Of a stretch of 64,000 bases of DNA, positions 16,164 to 25,371 are shown piece after piece (positions within the stretch are counted from its first letter, which is position 1; each line of letters begins with the position of its first letter). The position numbers were made by a program, and so were the translations under genes. The DNA lies in the NCBI GenBank assembly GCA_039177555.1, contig JBCDFV010000003.1:124001-188000 (forward strand). Reading direction: 5' to 3'. The notes below the pieces were generated by a model that made no database searches, had not been told where the DNA came from, and worked only from the letters and a program-made list of their open reading frames with translations. This stretch comes from JANQGH01 sp039177555. Lineage in GTDB: Bacteria; Pseudomonadota; Alphaproteobacteria; DSM-16000; Inquilinaceae.

Positions 16164-18250
16164 GACGCTTGGCCTTTCCCCGAAGCGCCGGTCGGGCGCA
16201 GATGCAGGCAACCGGTCGGGTCGGTCGACGCCGCCCAATCCGGCGGCACCCAGATGGTGGTGTCGTCCTGTTCGATGATCGCGGGGCCGGTTACCGAATG
16301 GGCGGTCGTAAGATCGGCGCGCATGCGAACGGCCGCGTCCACCCAGACACCGTCACCGACATAGACCGGCCGCGTTTCGGCCTGCACCGTCGCGTCGCCA
16401 TCCTGGGTCGGGGCCAGGTGCACAGGCGGAACGGCACCGTTCACACGTACGCGCAAGGTGGTGATGTCGACCGGGCTGTCGGCATGGCGAAAGGCGTACA
16501 GCCGCTCATGTTCCCGGTGGAACGCCTCCTTGATCGCCGCTGCGTCGCCGGACCGCCAAGCCGCGTCCGCGATCGGCACGGTCAGCACGAAGGCCGTGCG
16601 CGGATACTGCATGTCGGCCGTGACCTCGATCGCGACCGTGTCGGCCAGGCCTCCCTCTTGGCCAATCCAGGCCTGGGCCTGGGCCTCGAGATCGGCGAGT
16701 ATCCGCGTCACCTCGGCGCCGGCGTTCGGGTCTTCGCCCAAGGTCAGGCGCCTGGAGCGCACGAAGTCGCGCCTGATGTCGGCGACCAGGGCGCCAAAGG
16801 CGCAGAAAGTGCCGGGCGAGGGCGGGATCACGATGTGGCTCAGCCGTGCTTCTTCGGCCAGCATGGCCGCATGGGTCGGGCCGGCGCCGCCATAGGCCAC
16901 AAGCGCGAAGTCGGCCGGATCCAGGCCGCGCTGCGCCATGCCCTTGGAGACCTCCGTCGCCATCTTGGCGGTGGCGATGCGCAAGGCCGCGCGCGCCGTT
17001 TCGGCCCCGGCGGCAGGCCCCTCAAGGCCGATCTTGGCGCCTAGCCTCGCCAGCGCGTCGATCGCCGCCTGGCGGTCGATCGCCATCCGCCCGCCGAGAA
17101 AATAGACCGGATCGAGCAGGCCCAGCGCGACATAACAGTCCGTGATCGTCGGCCGGTCGCCGCCCTTGCCGTAGCAGATCGGCCCTGGATCGGCACCAGC
17201 ACTCTCAGGGCCGACCTTCATGACGCCCTGGGCATCGATCCAAATCACCGAGCCGCCGCCGGCACCGATGGCCCAGACATCGACCACGGGCATGATGATC
17301 GGCAGATCTCCAAGCTTGGTCTCCATGGCCGTGGCGGGCGCGCCATCCTCGATGATGGCCATGTCCGACGAGGTGCCACCCATATCGATGGTGACCAGCT
17401 TCGGCAGTGCCAGCCGGGCGGCCAAATCGGCGGCGGCCACGACGCCCGCGGCCGGCCCCGACAGCAGGGTCTGGATCGGCTCCGCACGGGCCGAAGCGAC
17501 GGAAACCGTGCCGCCGTTCGACGTGGTGACGAACAGAGGCGCGCGCGCGCCCATGCCGTTCAGCCGGTCCGTCAGACGGGCGAAATAGCGGTCCATAAGC
17601 GGCTGGACGAAGCAGTTCAGCGAGGTGACCAGCGCCCGCTCATACTCCCGCACCTCCGGCCACAACTCGGCCGACGCGGTGACCAGAAGGCCGGGCAACA
17701 AGTCGCGCAGGCGGTTGGCGATGCGGATTTCCAAATCCGGATGGGCGTAGGAGTTCAGGATTAGAACACCCACGGCATCCAAGTCGGCCTCGGCGATGCT
17801 TTCGGCCAGTGCCGCTAGATCGTCCCCGCTCGGTTCCGCCCGCACGGCACCGTCCGGCCCCAACCTGGCGTCGATCTCGAAGACGTGGTCGCGGGCGATC
17901 AAGGGGACCGGCTTGGGGTGCTTGTAGGAAAACGTGTTCGGCAAGCCCCCCCGCGCCAACAGTATGGTGTCGCCAAAGCCCCTGGAGATGACGAGGCCGA
18001 TCTTGGCGCCACGCCGCTGCACAACGGCGTTAAGCGCGATCGTGGTGCCATGGACCAGCAAGGAGATCGCGTCGGGCGTAAGCGCGGCGGCGGTGAGCAG
18101 CGCGTCCAGCCCGTCGGTAACGGAGGCTGACGGGTCCGATGGGTTGCTGGGAACCTTGAAGTTCAGCAGCCTCTCGCCGTGCTCGTCGGCCAAGACAAAG
18201 TCGGTAAAGGTGCCGCCTACGTCGATACCGACCCGGCAATGTGCTGACAC
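16160..18250 (-). CDS. hyuA: Hydantoinase/oxoprolinase family protein (HyuA)
   Basis: The product is 696 aa, full length. The N-terminus has the ASKHA-type phosphate-binding loop VGIDVGGTFTDF at residues 7-18, then LVHGTTIALNAVVQRRGAK and the hydantoinase A core with MGGTSSDMAII and GAGGGSVIWID; GYAHPDLEIR-like and REYERALVTSLN segments are intact. ATP hydrolysis here drives ring opening by the HyuA/HyuB complex. It lies 3 nt after the ABC permease gene and overlaps hyuB, so transport and catabolism are co-expressed. Confidence 0.92.
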   Translation of the reverse strand: MSAHCRVGIDVGGTFTDFVLADEHGERLLNFKVPSNPSDPSASVTDGLDALLTAAALTPDAISLLVHGTTIALNAVVQRRGAKIGLVISRGFGDTILLARGGLPNTFSYKHPKPVPLIARDHVFEIDARLGPDGAVRAEPSGDDLAALAESIAEADLDAVGVLILNSYAHPDLEIRIANRLRDLLPGLLVTASAELWPEVREYERALVTSLNCFVQPLMDRYFARLTDRLNGMGARAPLFVTTSNGGTVSVASARAEPIQTLLSGPAAGVVAAADLAARLALPKLVTIDMGGTSSDMAIIEDGAPATAMETKLGDLPIIMPVVDVWAIGAGGGSVIWIDAQGVMKVGPESAGADPGPICYGKGGDRPTITDCYVALGLLDPVYFLGGRMAIDRQAAIDALARLGAKIGLEGPAAGAETARAALRIATAKMATEVSKGMAQRGLDPADFALVAYGGAGPTHAAMLAEEARLSHIVIPPSPGTFCAFGALVADIRRDFVRSRRLTLGEDPNAGAEVTRILADLEAQAQAWIGQEGGLADTVAIEVTADMQYPRTAFVLTVPIADAAWRSGDAAAIKEAFHREHERLYAFRHADSPVDITTLRVRVNGAVPPVHLAPTQDGDATVQAETRPVYVGDGVWVDAAVRMRADLTTAHSVTGPAIIEQDDTTIWVPPDWAASTDPTGCLHLRPTGASGKGQAS

Positions 18251-18253
18251 GGA

Positions 18254-19219
18254 TTAGGACCCCTGGTGAAGTTTCGGATTGAGGGCGTCGCGCAGCCAGT
18301 CGCCGACCAGATTGATCGAGACGACCAGCAGCACGAGCCACAGGGCGGGAAAGACGATTAGCCACCATTCGCCGGAATAAAGGTAGTTGTACCCGGTGCG
18401 AATCAGCGTGCCGAGCGACGGCTCGGTGGGCGGCAGGCCGAAGCCAAGGAACGACAAGGTCGCCTCGCCCATGACCGCGAAGGCGATGTCGAGCGTGGCG
18501 AGCACGAAGATCGGGTTCAGGACATTGGGCAGCAATTGGCGACGCATGATGGTCCACGGACCGCGACCGGCCAGCTTTGCCGCCGCGACATAGTCTTTGT
18601 TCTTCTCCACGAGGACCGCGCCGCGCACCAGCCGGGCGAAATGGGGCCAATGGGACAGGCCCAGCGCCAGCACGACGATCGGCATGGCCAGCTCCGCCCG
18701 TGCCGAGTTCGACAGCAGCGATTGCGAAATGCCGCCGATCAACAGGGCCAGCAGGATGGCCGGGAAGGTGAACTGGATGTCGGCGATGCGCATGATCACG
18801 CCGTCGACCCGGCGGCCGAAATAGCCGGCGATCAGGCCCAGCGTCGTGCCCAGAATGCTCGATGTGGCCACCGCCAGAAAGGCGACGGTCAGCGATGAGC
18901 GCATTCCGTAGAGCATCAACGACAGCATGTCGCCGCCCTGGCTGTCGGTGCCGAGCAGGAAGGGCGCGGTGCCATATTCCTCCCAGATCGGCGGCAGGTG
19001 GGAGTTGAACAGGTCGAGCGTCGCCAGATCGTACGGATCGGTAACGGCAATCAGCGGTGCGAAGAGTGCCGACAGGGCCAGCAAGAGAAAGATCACGGCA
19101 CCGATGAGGGCCGTCTTGGATCGGCGAAAGCTGCGCACGAGGCGCGACCGCCAAAACCGTTGCCAACGGCCAGGCGCCTTGCGCGTTGTTGCAGCAACGG
19201 CGGGATCGACGGTGGACAT
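18254..19219 (-). CDS. ABC transporter permease, DppC type
   Basis: This 321-aa integral membrane protein starts with a cytoplasmic tail (ARKAPGRWQRFWRSRLVRSF-like, basic), then the OppC_N segment LIGAVIFLLLALSALFAPLI and five further membrane helices. The permease EAA loop region is EKNKDYVAAAKLAGRGPW. The HLPP/GTDSQGGDMLSLMLYG motif before the second helix is diagnostic of DppC/OppC. It pairs with the DppB-type gene immediately upstream (adjacent, no gap). Confidence 0.92.
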   Translation of the reverse strand: MSTVDPAVAATTRKAPGRWQRFWRSRLVRSFRRSKTALIGAVIFLLLALSALFAPLIAVTDPYDLATLDLFNSHLPPIWEEYGTAPFLLGTDSQGGDMLSLMLYGMRSSLTVAFLAVATSSILGTTLGLIAGYFGRRVDGVIMRIADIQFTFPAILLALLIGGISQSLLSNSARAELAMPIVVLALGLSHWPHFARLVRGAVLVEKNKDYVAAAKLAGRGPWTIMRRQLLPNVLNPIFVLATLDIAFAVMGEATLSFLGFGLPPTEPSLGTLIRTGYNYLYSGEWWLIVFPALWLVLLVVSINLVGDWLRDALNPKLHQGS

Positions 19220-20203
19220 CTAGGTACTTCCCAGCGCGACCTTGACCCGCAGACGCGGATCGGCCACGGCATACAGCATGTCGACGACGATGTTGATGGC
19301 CGAGAAGAAGAAGGCCGCCAGCATCAGGAACGCCGCGATCACCGGCAGATCGGTGTTGCCCAGCGCCTGCAGGAACAAGAGGCCGAGACCCGGCCATTGG
19401 AACACGGCCTCGGCAACGATGGCGAAGGCAACCAGGAAGCCGAGCTGAATGCCGCTGACCGTGATGATCGGGATCAGCGTGTTGCGCAGCGCGTGCGACA
19501 GGTTGATCTTGCGCGGTGCCAGACCCCGCGCGCGGGCGAAACGCACATAGTCGGTCTGCAAGACCTCAAGCATCTCCGCCCGCACCAGCCGCGCGATCAA
19601 GGCCACCTGGCTGATCGCCAGCGACAGGGCCGGCATGATCAGTGCCTTCAGGCCGGACCAGGTCAGAAGCCCGGTGGACCACCAGCCGATATCGACCGTC
19701 TCGCCGCGCCCGAAGGACGGCAGCCAGCCGAGATGCACGGAGAACAGGAAGATCAGCAGAATGCCGACGACGAAGGTCGGCAGCGAGACACCGACGATCG
19801 ACCCGACCATCAGCGCCGACGACACCCAGCTATCGCGATAGACAGCGGCGAAAACGCCGAGCGGGATGCCGATGGCGAGCGACAGGATCAGGGCGGAAAA
19901 GGCGAGTTCCATGGTCGCCGGGATGCGTTCCAGCAACAGGTCGCCGACCGGGCGCTGCGCGGAATAGGAGATGCCGAACTCGCCCTGAATGGCACCACCC
20001 AGAAACGACAGGTAGCGGACGACCCAGGGTTCATCCAGCCGCAGCCTTTCGGCCAGGATCGCCCGGTCTTCCGGCGTCGCCTGAATGCCCAGAATGCTGG
20101 CGACCGGGTCACCAACCAGCGACGTCAGCAGAAAGGCGAGAACGCTGACAACCAGGATGACCAGAACCGCGTGCAGGCTGCGCTGGACCAGTATGCTCAG
20201 CAC
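19220..20203 (-). CDS. ABC transporter permease, DppB type
   Basis: The product is 327 aa with six membrane segments. The first segment, LHAVLVILVVSVLAFLLTSL, is followed by GDPVASILG, the typical DppB/OppB periplasmic entry. The cytoplasmic EAA loop reads VLQTDYVRFARARGLAPRKI. The next gene, the DppC-type permease, begins directly after its stop. Together they form the channel for the substrate delivered by the binding protein encoded at 20251-21849. Confidence 0.92.
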   Translation of the reverse strand: MLSILVQRSLHAVLVILVVSVLAFLLTSLVGDPVASILGIQATPEDRAILAERLRLDEPWVVRYLSFLGGAIQGEFGISYSAQRPVGDLLLERIPATMELAFSALILSLAIGIPLGVFAAVYRDSWVSSALMVGSIVGVSLPTFVVGILLIFLFSVHLGWLPSFGRGETVDIGWWSTGLLTWSGLKALIMPALSLAISQVALIARLVRAEMLEVLQTDYVRFARARGLAPRKINLSHALRNTLIPIITVSGIQLGFLVAFAIVAEAVFQWPGLGLLFLQALGNTDLPVIAAFLMLAAFFFSAINIVVDMLYAVADPRLRVKVALGST

Positions 20204-20250
20204 GCACGCGCCTCTGGCCGTGGGGTCATGTCAGCGTCTCGCGGTAGGTG

Positions 20251-21849
20251 TTACTCGCCGATCGTCACGTTCTGCAGGGTCAAGGTCGCATCACCCCGGA
20301 TCGGGGCCTCGACAGTATCCTGCATGCCCCAGGTGATCATCGGCTGGTGCAGGTAGACCGCACTGATCGTGTCGCGCGCTGCCTCCATGCCCATGCGGTA
20401 GAGCTCCTCGCGCCGCGCCTCGTCAAAGGTGACCGGCAGTTCGCGCGACACCTGGTCGACGGTCTCATTGGAATAGAGCGCCCAGTTGAAGAAGCCTTCA
20501 TTGGCGTCCGCGTCGCGCGTCATCATGGTCGCGGTGAAGGTGTCCTGGCTGTCGAAGCTGTTGGCGCCGTTGCCGATGAGGTGGAAACTGGAGGTCGGTC
20601 CGTTGACCAGCATGCGGGCAAACTCCGGCCAGACCATGCCGTTGACCCGGACCTCGATGCCGACACGGTCCAGCATGCCGGCCACCGCGCGGCAGATCTC
20701 CTCGGTGTTGACGTACCGTTCCAGCGGGCAGTTCAGCTGAGTGATGAAGCCGTCCGGATAGCCGGCCTCGGCCAAGAGGGCGCGGGCCGCGTCCGCGTCG
20801 TAACCCCAGGGCTGATCCAGATCGGCCTGATAGCCGCCAAAGCCGGGCACCGACGGAATACCGACCACGCGGGCATCGCCGCGCATCACCCGGTCGACGA
20901 TCAGGTCGGCGTCGACGGCATGGGCAATCGCCTGGCGCACGCGCACATCGCGGAACGGATTGTCCGTGATCGGCTCGCCATCATTCGTCCAAGTGTCCAG
21001 CGCGACATCGCGGGTGCCGTCCATCTCAAGCTGCATGAACAGCAGTTGCGGTTCCTGTTCGACATGGAAGCCGTCCGTGTTCTCCAGCCGTTCGACATCC
21101 TGCAGCGGCAGGTCGATGATCAGTTGAACCTCGCCGGACAGCAGGGCCGCAACGCGGGTCGGGCCGGAGCCGATGGGTGAGTAGACGGCCTCGTCGACGT
21201 TGCCGGGGAAGTCGCCCCAATAGTCCTCGTTGCGGACGAACGAGGTGCGCACGCTGGGGTCGTGCTCGGTCAACGCCATCGGCCCGGTGCCGTTGGCGTT
21301 GCGCACGGTGAAGCCCTCCGCGCCCTCCGCGCCGAGATCGGGGATCTCCAGCGAATCGTTGGCCTCTAGCCAGGCGCGAGACATGACGAACATCCGGCTC
21401 ATCTTGCGCGGCAGGATCGGGTCTGGATTGTTCGAGACCACGTCGACGGTCTGGTCATCGACGGCGGTTGCCTCCGCGACGTCGCCGAACAGGGAGGTGT
21501 AGAACCGGCTGTCCTTCTGGCGCATGATCGAAAAGGCGACGTCTTCGGCCGTCAGCGGCGTTCCGTCGTGAAAGGTCACGCCCTCGCGGATGTGAAAGCG
21601 CCAGGTGTTGTCGCCGAGATATTCCCAACTGGTCGCGATGCTGGGCACCAGTTCCATGTCCAGCGACAGGCCGACCACGCTGTCATAGACCTGGCGGAAG
21701 ATCGCCGTGGTGACGAAGTCGTTGGTCGCGTGCGGGTCCATGGTCAGTGCCGGCGTGGTCCCGGCAAAGCGCAAGGTCTCCGCGCTCGCGGGCGCCGCCA
21801 TTGCCAAGGCAACGGCCGTCGCCGTGGCCATAATCGTGTGCTTGAGCAT
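20251..21849 (-). CDS. ABC transporter solute-binding protein, family 5
   Basis: The product is 532 aa from the ATG at 21849 (a more distal ATG at 21894 adds 15 non-signal residues). The signal peptide is MLKHTIMATATAVALAMAAP with an ASA cleavage site. Family 5 motifs are WRFHIREGVTFHDGTPLTAEDVAFS and VRVRQAIAHAVDADLIVDRVM. It is the first gene of the minus-strand operon SBP-permease-permease-hyuA-hyuB. The ligand is therefore probably a cyclic amide-like compound or small peptide opened by HyuAB. Confidence 0.92.
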   Translation of the reverse strand: MLKHTIMATATAVALAMAAPASAETLRFAGTTPALTMDPHATNDFVTTAIFRQVYDSVVGLSLDMELVPSIATSWEYLGDNTWRFHIREGVTFHDGTPLTAEDVAFSIMRQKDSRFYTSLFGDVAEATAVDDQTVDVVSNNPDPILPRKMSRMFVMSRAWLEANDSLEIPDLGAEGAEGFTVRNANGTGPMALTEHDPSVRTSFVRNEDYWGDFPGNVDEAVYSPIGSGPTRVAALLSGEVQLIIDLPLQDVERLENTDGFHVEQEPQLLFMQLEMDGTRDVALDTWTNDGEPITDNPFRDVRVRQAIAHAVDADLIVDRVMRGDARVVGIPSVPGFGGYQADLDQPWGYDADAARALLAEAGYPDGFITQLNCPLERYVNTEEICRAVAGMLDRVGIEVRVNGMVWPEFARMLVNGPTSSFHLIGNGANSFDSQDTFTATMMTRDADANEGFFNWALYSNETVDQVSRELPVTFDEARREELYRMGMEAARDTISAVYLHQPMITWGMQDTVEAPIRGDATLTLQNVTIGE

Positions 21850-21927
21850 CGTGTGAAGTCCCCTTGCTATCGCCATCTGTCCCAGAACGGGCAAACGCGT
21901 TACCGCCGCGCTTTTCGGGCCCTGTAC

Positions 21928-21939
21928 GGGAATGTTCCC
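21928..21939. promoter_or_regulatory. Palindrome in the divergent promoter region
   Basis: GGGAA-TG-TTCCC, perfect five-base arms, lies about 80 bp upstream of the binding-protein start and 135 bp upstream of the amidohydrolase start. Its position between two divergent operons of one transport system makes it a candidate operator; no regulator gene adjoins it. Confidence 0.35.
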
Positions 21940-22022
21940 ATCGTTCTATCATTTGATCAAGCCGCTTTACGCCCTGCGTCGGGTAAGACATCATTGAGGG
22001 GTATCCGATTGGGGGGTTGGGT

Positions 22023-22042
22023 CCGCCCGAAGTGCCGGGCGG
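22023..22042 (+). promoter_or_regulatory. Leader hairpin ahead of the amidohydrolase gene
   Basis: CCGCCCG at 22023-22029 pairs perfectly with CGGGCGG at 22036-22042 across a 6-nt loop, 31 bp before the ATG at 22074. It would form in the 5' leader of the mRNA. A GGGGAGG ribosome-binding site lies between it and the start. Confidence 0.35.
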
Positions 22043-22073
22043 CCCGTTTGCGGGTGATGGGGAGGTCGAGCCT

Positions 22074-23360
22074 ATGTCAATCATCGTTCTCAGAAACGCG
22101 CTGTTGTTCGACGGACGGTCGGACGATCTGCGAGACGGTGTCGACATTGTCGTGGAGGACAACCGCGTGCGCGAGATCGTCGACGGGCGCGCCTCCGTCG
22201 GCAACGCGATCGAAATCGACGTCAAGGGCCGCACGGTGCTGCCCGGCCTGATCGACGCGCATGTGCACGTCTTTGCCGTGCATCTGAACGCGTACAGGAC
22301 CAAGGACTATCCGCTGACCTATCTGACCGTGCTGGCACTGCCCCGGATCAAGGCCATGCTGGACCGGGGGTTCACCACCGTGCGCGATGTCGCCGGGGGC
22401 GATTTCGGCATCAAGGATGCGCTGGCGCGGAACCTGATCCCCGGCCCCCGCGCCTTTGTCGGCGGTCCCGGCCTGACCCAGACGGGCGGTCATGGCGACC
22501 ATCGCAGCCGGACCGACAGCAGCGACGATTTGTGCGGCTGCGCCAATGGCTTGGACTTCACCCGTCGCCTGGTTGACGGTCCTGACCAGATGCGCCTGGC
22601 GGTCCGCGACGAACTGCGCAAGGGTGCCGACCACATCAAGGTGATGGCCAGCGGCGGCGTGGGTTCGCCCCATGACTCGATCGACGACTGCCAGTTTTCC
22701 GAAGAAGAGTTGCGGATCGCGGCGGAGGAAACGGCATTGCGCGGCACGTACGTCGCGGCCCACACCTACGGCAGCAAGGCCGTACAGCGCGCGGTCGGCA
22801 ACGGCATCCGTACGGTCGAACACTGCAACCTGATCGACGAGGAAACCGCCATCTTCGTGCGCGACCACAACGCCTTCGTCGTGCCGACCATGGTCTGTTA
22901 TGAGGTCACCGAACGGCACGGCGACGATATGGGCCTGTCGCCCGTGGTGATGGAAAAGCTGCGCTACGTCATCGAGGGCGGCCTGAGGATGCTGGAATAC
23001 TGCGCCCGGTCCGGCACCAAGATGGGCTTTGGCAGCGATCTGATGGGCGAGATGGAGTTTGCCCAGGCGCACGAGTTCGTCATCCGCGCCCAGGTGCAAA
23101 AGCCCATCGACGTGTTGCGCTCGGCCACCTCGATCAACGCGGACATCCTGAACCGGAGCGGCGAGCTTGGCTGCGTCGCCCCCGGCGCGCTGGCCGATAT
23201 GGTGGTTGTCGACGGCAACCCGCTGGACGACATCGCGCTGCTCGACGGCCAGGGCGAGAACCTGTCCGTGATCTTGCAGGACGGGCGGCTTTACAAAAAC
23301 CGGCTGCCGGTGCGGGAGGTTTCGACCGCGACGGGCGCGCCCGCCTCCGCGGCCCACTAA
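22074..23360 (+). CDS. Metal-dependent amidohydrolase (imidazolonepropionase/Sgx9260-like)
   Basis: The product is 428 aa. Amidohydrolase-superfamily ligands are visible in order: the IDAHVHVF motif, the Lys in DHIKVMASGG (likely carboxylated), His in AAHTYGSK, His in TVEHCNLID, and Asp in GFGSDLMG. The N-terminal beta-sandwich has the usual GRTVLPGLIDAHVH lead-in. Relatives hydrolyse acyl-prolines, lactams or ring amides in the cytoplasm. It heads the plus-strand operon with the two ABC ATPases, divergent from the binding-protein operon, so it probably acts on the same imported substrate as HyuAB. Confidence 0.9.
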   Translation: MSIIVLRNALLFDGRSDDLRDGVDIVVEDNRVREIVDGRASVGNAIEIDVKGRTVLPGLIDAHVHVFAVHLNAYRTKDYPLTYLTVLALPRIKAMLDRGFTTVRDVAGGDFGIKDALARNLIPGPRAFVGGPGLTQTGGHGDHRSRTDSSDDLCGCANGLDFTRRLVDGPDQMRLAVRDELRKGADHIKVMASGGVGSPHDSIDDCQFSEEELRIAAEETALRGTYVAAHTYGSKAVQRAVGNGIRTVEHCNLIDEETAIFVRDHNAFVVPTMVCYEVTERHGDDMGLSPVVMEKLRYVIEGGLRMLEYCARSGTKMGFGSDLMGEMEFAQAHEFVIRAQVQKPIDVLRSATSINADILNRSGELGCVAPGALADMVVVDGNPLDDIALLDGQGENLSVILQDGRLYKNRLPVREVSTATGAPASAAH

Positions 23361-23378
23361 GCCAGCCGCCGGCCGAAC

Positions 23379-24347
23379 ATGAATCGACCGGCCGCGCCGC
23401 TCTTGGACCTTCGCGCCCTGACCGTTCGGTTGGGGCGTTCGGAACGGTCACCCTCGGTGCTCGACCAGATAACGCTTGCGCTCCAGGCCGGCGAGATCAT
23501 GGGCCTGGTCGGCGAATCCGGCGCTGGCAAGTCCATGACGGGCGCGGCCATCATCGACCTGCTGGAAGCGCCGCTGACCAAGACGGGCGGCGAGATCTGG
23601 TTGAACGGCGACCGCATCGACGATCTGCCGGAAAGCGCGAAACGCAAGCTGCGCGGCGCCAAGATCGGCATGATCTTCCAGGACCCCGCAACCTCGCTGA
23701 ACCCGGTGCTGACGATCGGCCACCAGTTGACCGAAACCATCCGCCAGCACACCGACCTGGACCATCGGCAGGCGCACGACAGGGCCGTCGACCTTCTAGC
23801 CGATGTCGGCATCCCGTCGCCGGCCGAACGGCTGGGCAGCTATCCGCACGAGTTTTCCGGCGGCATGCGCCAGCGGGTGGTCATCGCCTTGGCCTTGGCG
23901 GGCAATCCCGACCTGATCATCGCTGATGAGCCGACCACGGCGTTGGACGTCTCTATCCAGGCGCAGATCATCACGCTGTTGAAGGATGTGGCGGCAGAGC
24001 GGGGTGCCGGCGTGCTGTTGATCACCCATGATTTGGGCGTGATCGCGGAGATTGCCGACCGGGTCGCGGTGATGTATGCCGGCCGCATCGTTGAGATCGC
24101 GCCGATGGCCGACATCCTGGATGCGCCCCACCACCCCTATACCAAGGCGTTGATGCGCTCGATTCCCCTGGTCGGCGACCGGCGAGAGCGGCTGCCGCAG
24201 ATCCAGGGCGCCATGCCCCGTGTGGGCGCAAGGCCGCCCGGCTGTGCCTTCCACCCGCGCTGTCCCAGCCGCCTGGACCGGTGCGACCGCGACCGCCCCG
24301 ATCTCGAAACCAAGGACGGCGTTCGCGTCGCCTGCTGGGCGGTGTAG
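23379..24347 (+). CDS. ABC transporter ATP-binding protein, DppD type
   Basis: The product is 322 aa. Walker A GESGAGKS is at residues 45-52, the signature FSGGMRQRV and Walker B LIIADEPTTALD follow, and the C-terminal oligopeptide/dipeptide extension PPGCAFHPRCPSRLDRC carries the cysteines linked in relatives to an iron-sulfur site. It starts 18 nt after the amidohydrolase stop. It energises the permeases encoded on the opposite strand at 18-20 kb together with the DppF-type ATPase. Confidence 0.93.
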   Translation: MNRPAAPLLDLRALTVRLGRSERSPSVLDQITLALQAGEIMGLVGESGAGKSMTGAAIIDLLEAPLTKTGGEIWLNGDRIDDLPESAKRKLRGAKIGMIFQDPATSLNPVLTIGHQLTETIRQHTDLDHRQAHDRAVDLLADVGIPSPAERLGSYPHEFSGGMRQRVVIALALAGNPDLIIADEPTTALDVSIQAQIITLLKDVAAERGAGVLLITHDLGVIAEIADRVAVMYAGRIVEIAPMADILDAPHHPYTKALMRSIPLVGDRRERLPQIQGAMPRVGARPPGCAFHPRCPSRLDRCDRDRPDLETKDGVRVACWAV

Positions 24348-24360
24348 GGTGTTGACGTCC

Positions 24361-25371
24361 ATGATCGTCCCCCAAACCGCGTCCGACACCGGGCAGGACC
24401 AACACGTCAGTGTCAGCGGGCTTGTGCGCACCTTCGATGCGTCCCAGCCGTGGCTGGTGCGCGTGATCGGCCGGCAAGGTCGGCGGATCGTGCGTGCCGT
24501 CGACGATCTCAGTTTTTCGATCGCGCGGGGCAAAACCCTGGGGCTGGTCGGCGAATCGGGCTGCGGCAAGTCGACGGTCGCGCGCTGCCTTGCCGGCTTG
24601 CTCAGCCCCAATGCCGGATCGATCCGCATCGCCGGCGCAGCCGCCAGCGGCACGCCGGCGCGGGGCGAGATCCAGATGGTGTTTCAGGACCCCTATTCCA
24701 GCCTGAATCCGCGCTGGCGGGTGCGCGAGGCGGTCGGCGACTCCCTACTGGCGTTCGGGCTGGCGAGCAACCGATCGCAGATGGGCGAACAGGTCGCCAA
24801 GCTGCTGATCGATGTCGGCCTGGCGCCGGAAGACGGCGCGCGCTACCCACACGAATTCTCAGGCGGCCAGCGGCAGCGCGTTGCGATCGCGCGCGCGATC
24901 GCGTCGAAACCGTCGATCCTGATCGCCGACGAGCCGACCTCGGCGCTCGACGTCTCGGTGCAGGCCCAGATCCTGAACCTGCTGCGCGACCTGCAGGCGG
25001 CGCGCGGCCTGACCTGCCTGTTCATCAGCCACGATCTCGGCGTGGTCGATCACATGGCCGATACGGTCGGCGTCATGTATCTGGGACGGCTGGTCGAGCT
25101 GCGCGGCAAGGAAGACCTGTTCGAACGGCCGCTGCACCCGTACACGCGCATGCTGATCGAAACCGCCCCCCGCCTGCGACGATCGAACCAGCAAAGGTCG
25201 GCGGTCCGCGGCGAGGTGCCGAGCCCCCTGGCGCCGCCACCCGGCTGCGCCTTCCACCCGCGCTGCCCGCTCGCCAACGACCGCTGCCGCCGCGAAAGAC
25301 CGGAACCGATCGCCATGCCGGACGGCGGTACTGTCGCCTGTCACGCGGTAGAGGAAGGACGGTTGGACTAA
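24361..25371 (+). CDS. ABC transporter ATP-binding protein, DppF type
   Basis: The product is 336 aa from the ATG at 24361; a GTG at 24349 is a possible alternative. Motifs: Walker A GESGCGKST, signature FSGGQRQRVAIARA, Walker B ILIADEPTSALD, and the C-terminal PPPGCAFHPRCPLANDRC extension. It ends in a 4-nt tail-to-tail overlap with the FAD oxidoreductase gene on the other strand, which marks the end of the operon. Confidence 0.93.
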   Translation: MIVPQTASDTGQDQHVSVSGLVRTFDASQPWLVRVIGRQGRRIVRAVDDLSFSIARGKTLGLVGESGCGKSTVARCLAGLLSPNAGSIRIAGAAASGTPARGEIQMVFQDPYSSLNPRWRVREAVGDSLLAFGLASNRSQMGEQVAKLLIDVGLAPEDGARYPHEFSGGQRQRVAIARAIASKPSILIADEPTSALDVSVQAQILNLLRDLQAARGLTCLFISHDLGVVDHMADTVGVMYLGRLVELRGKEDLFERPLHPYTRMLIETAPRLRRSNQQRSAVRGEVPSPLAPPPGCAFHPRCPLANDRCRRERPEPIAMPDGGTVACHAVEEGRLD

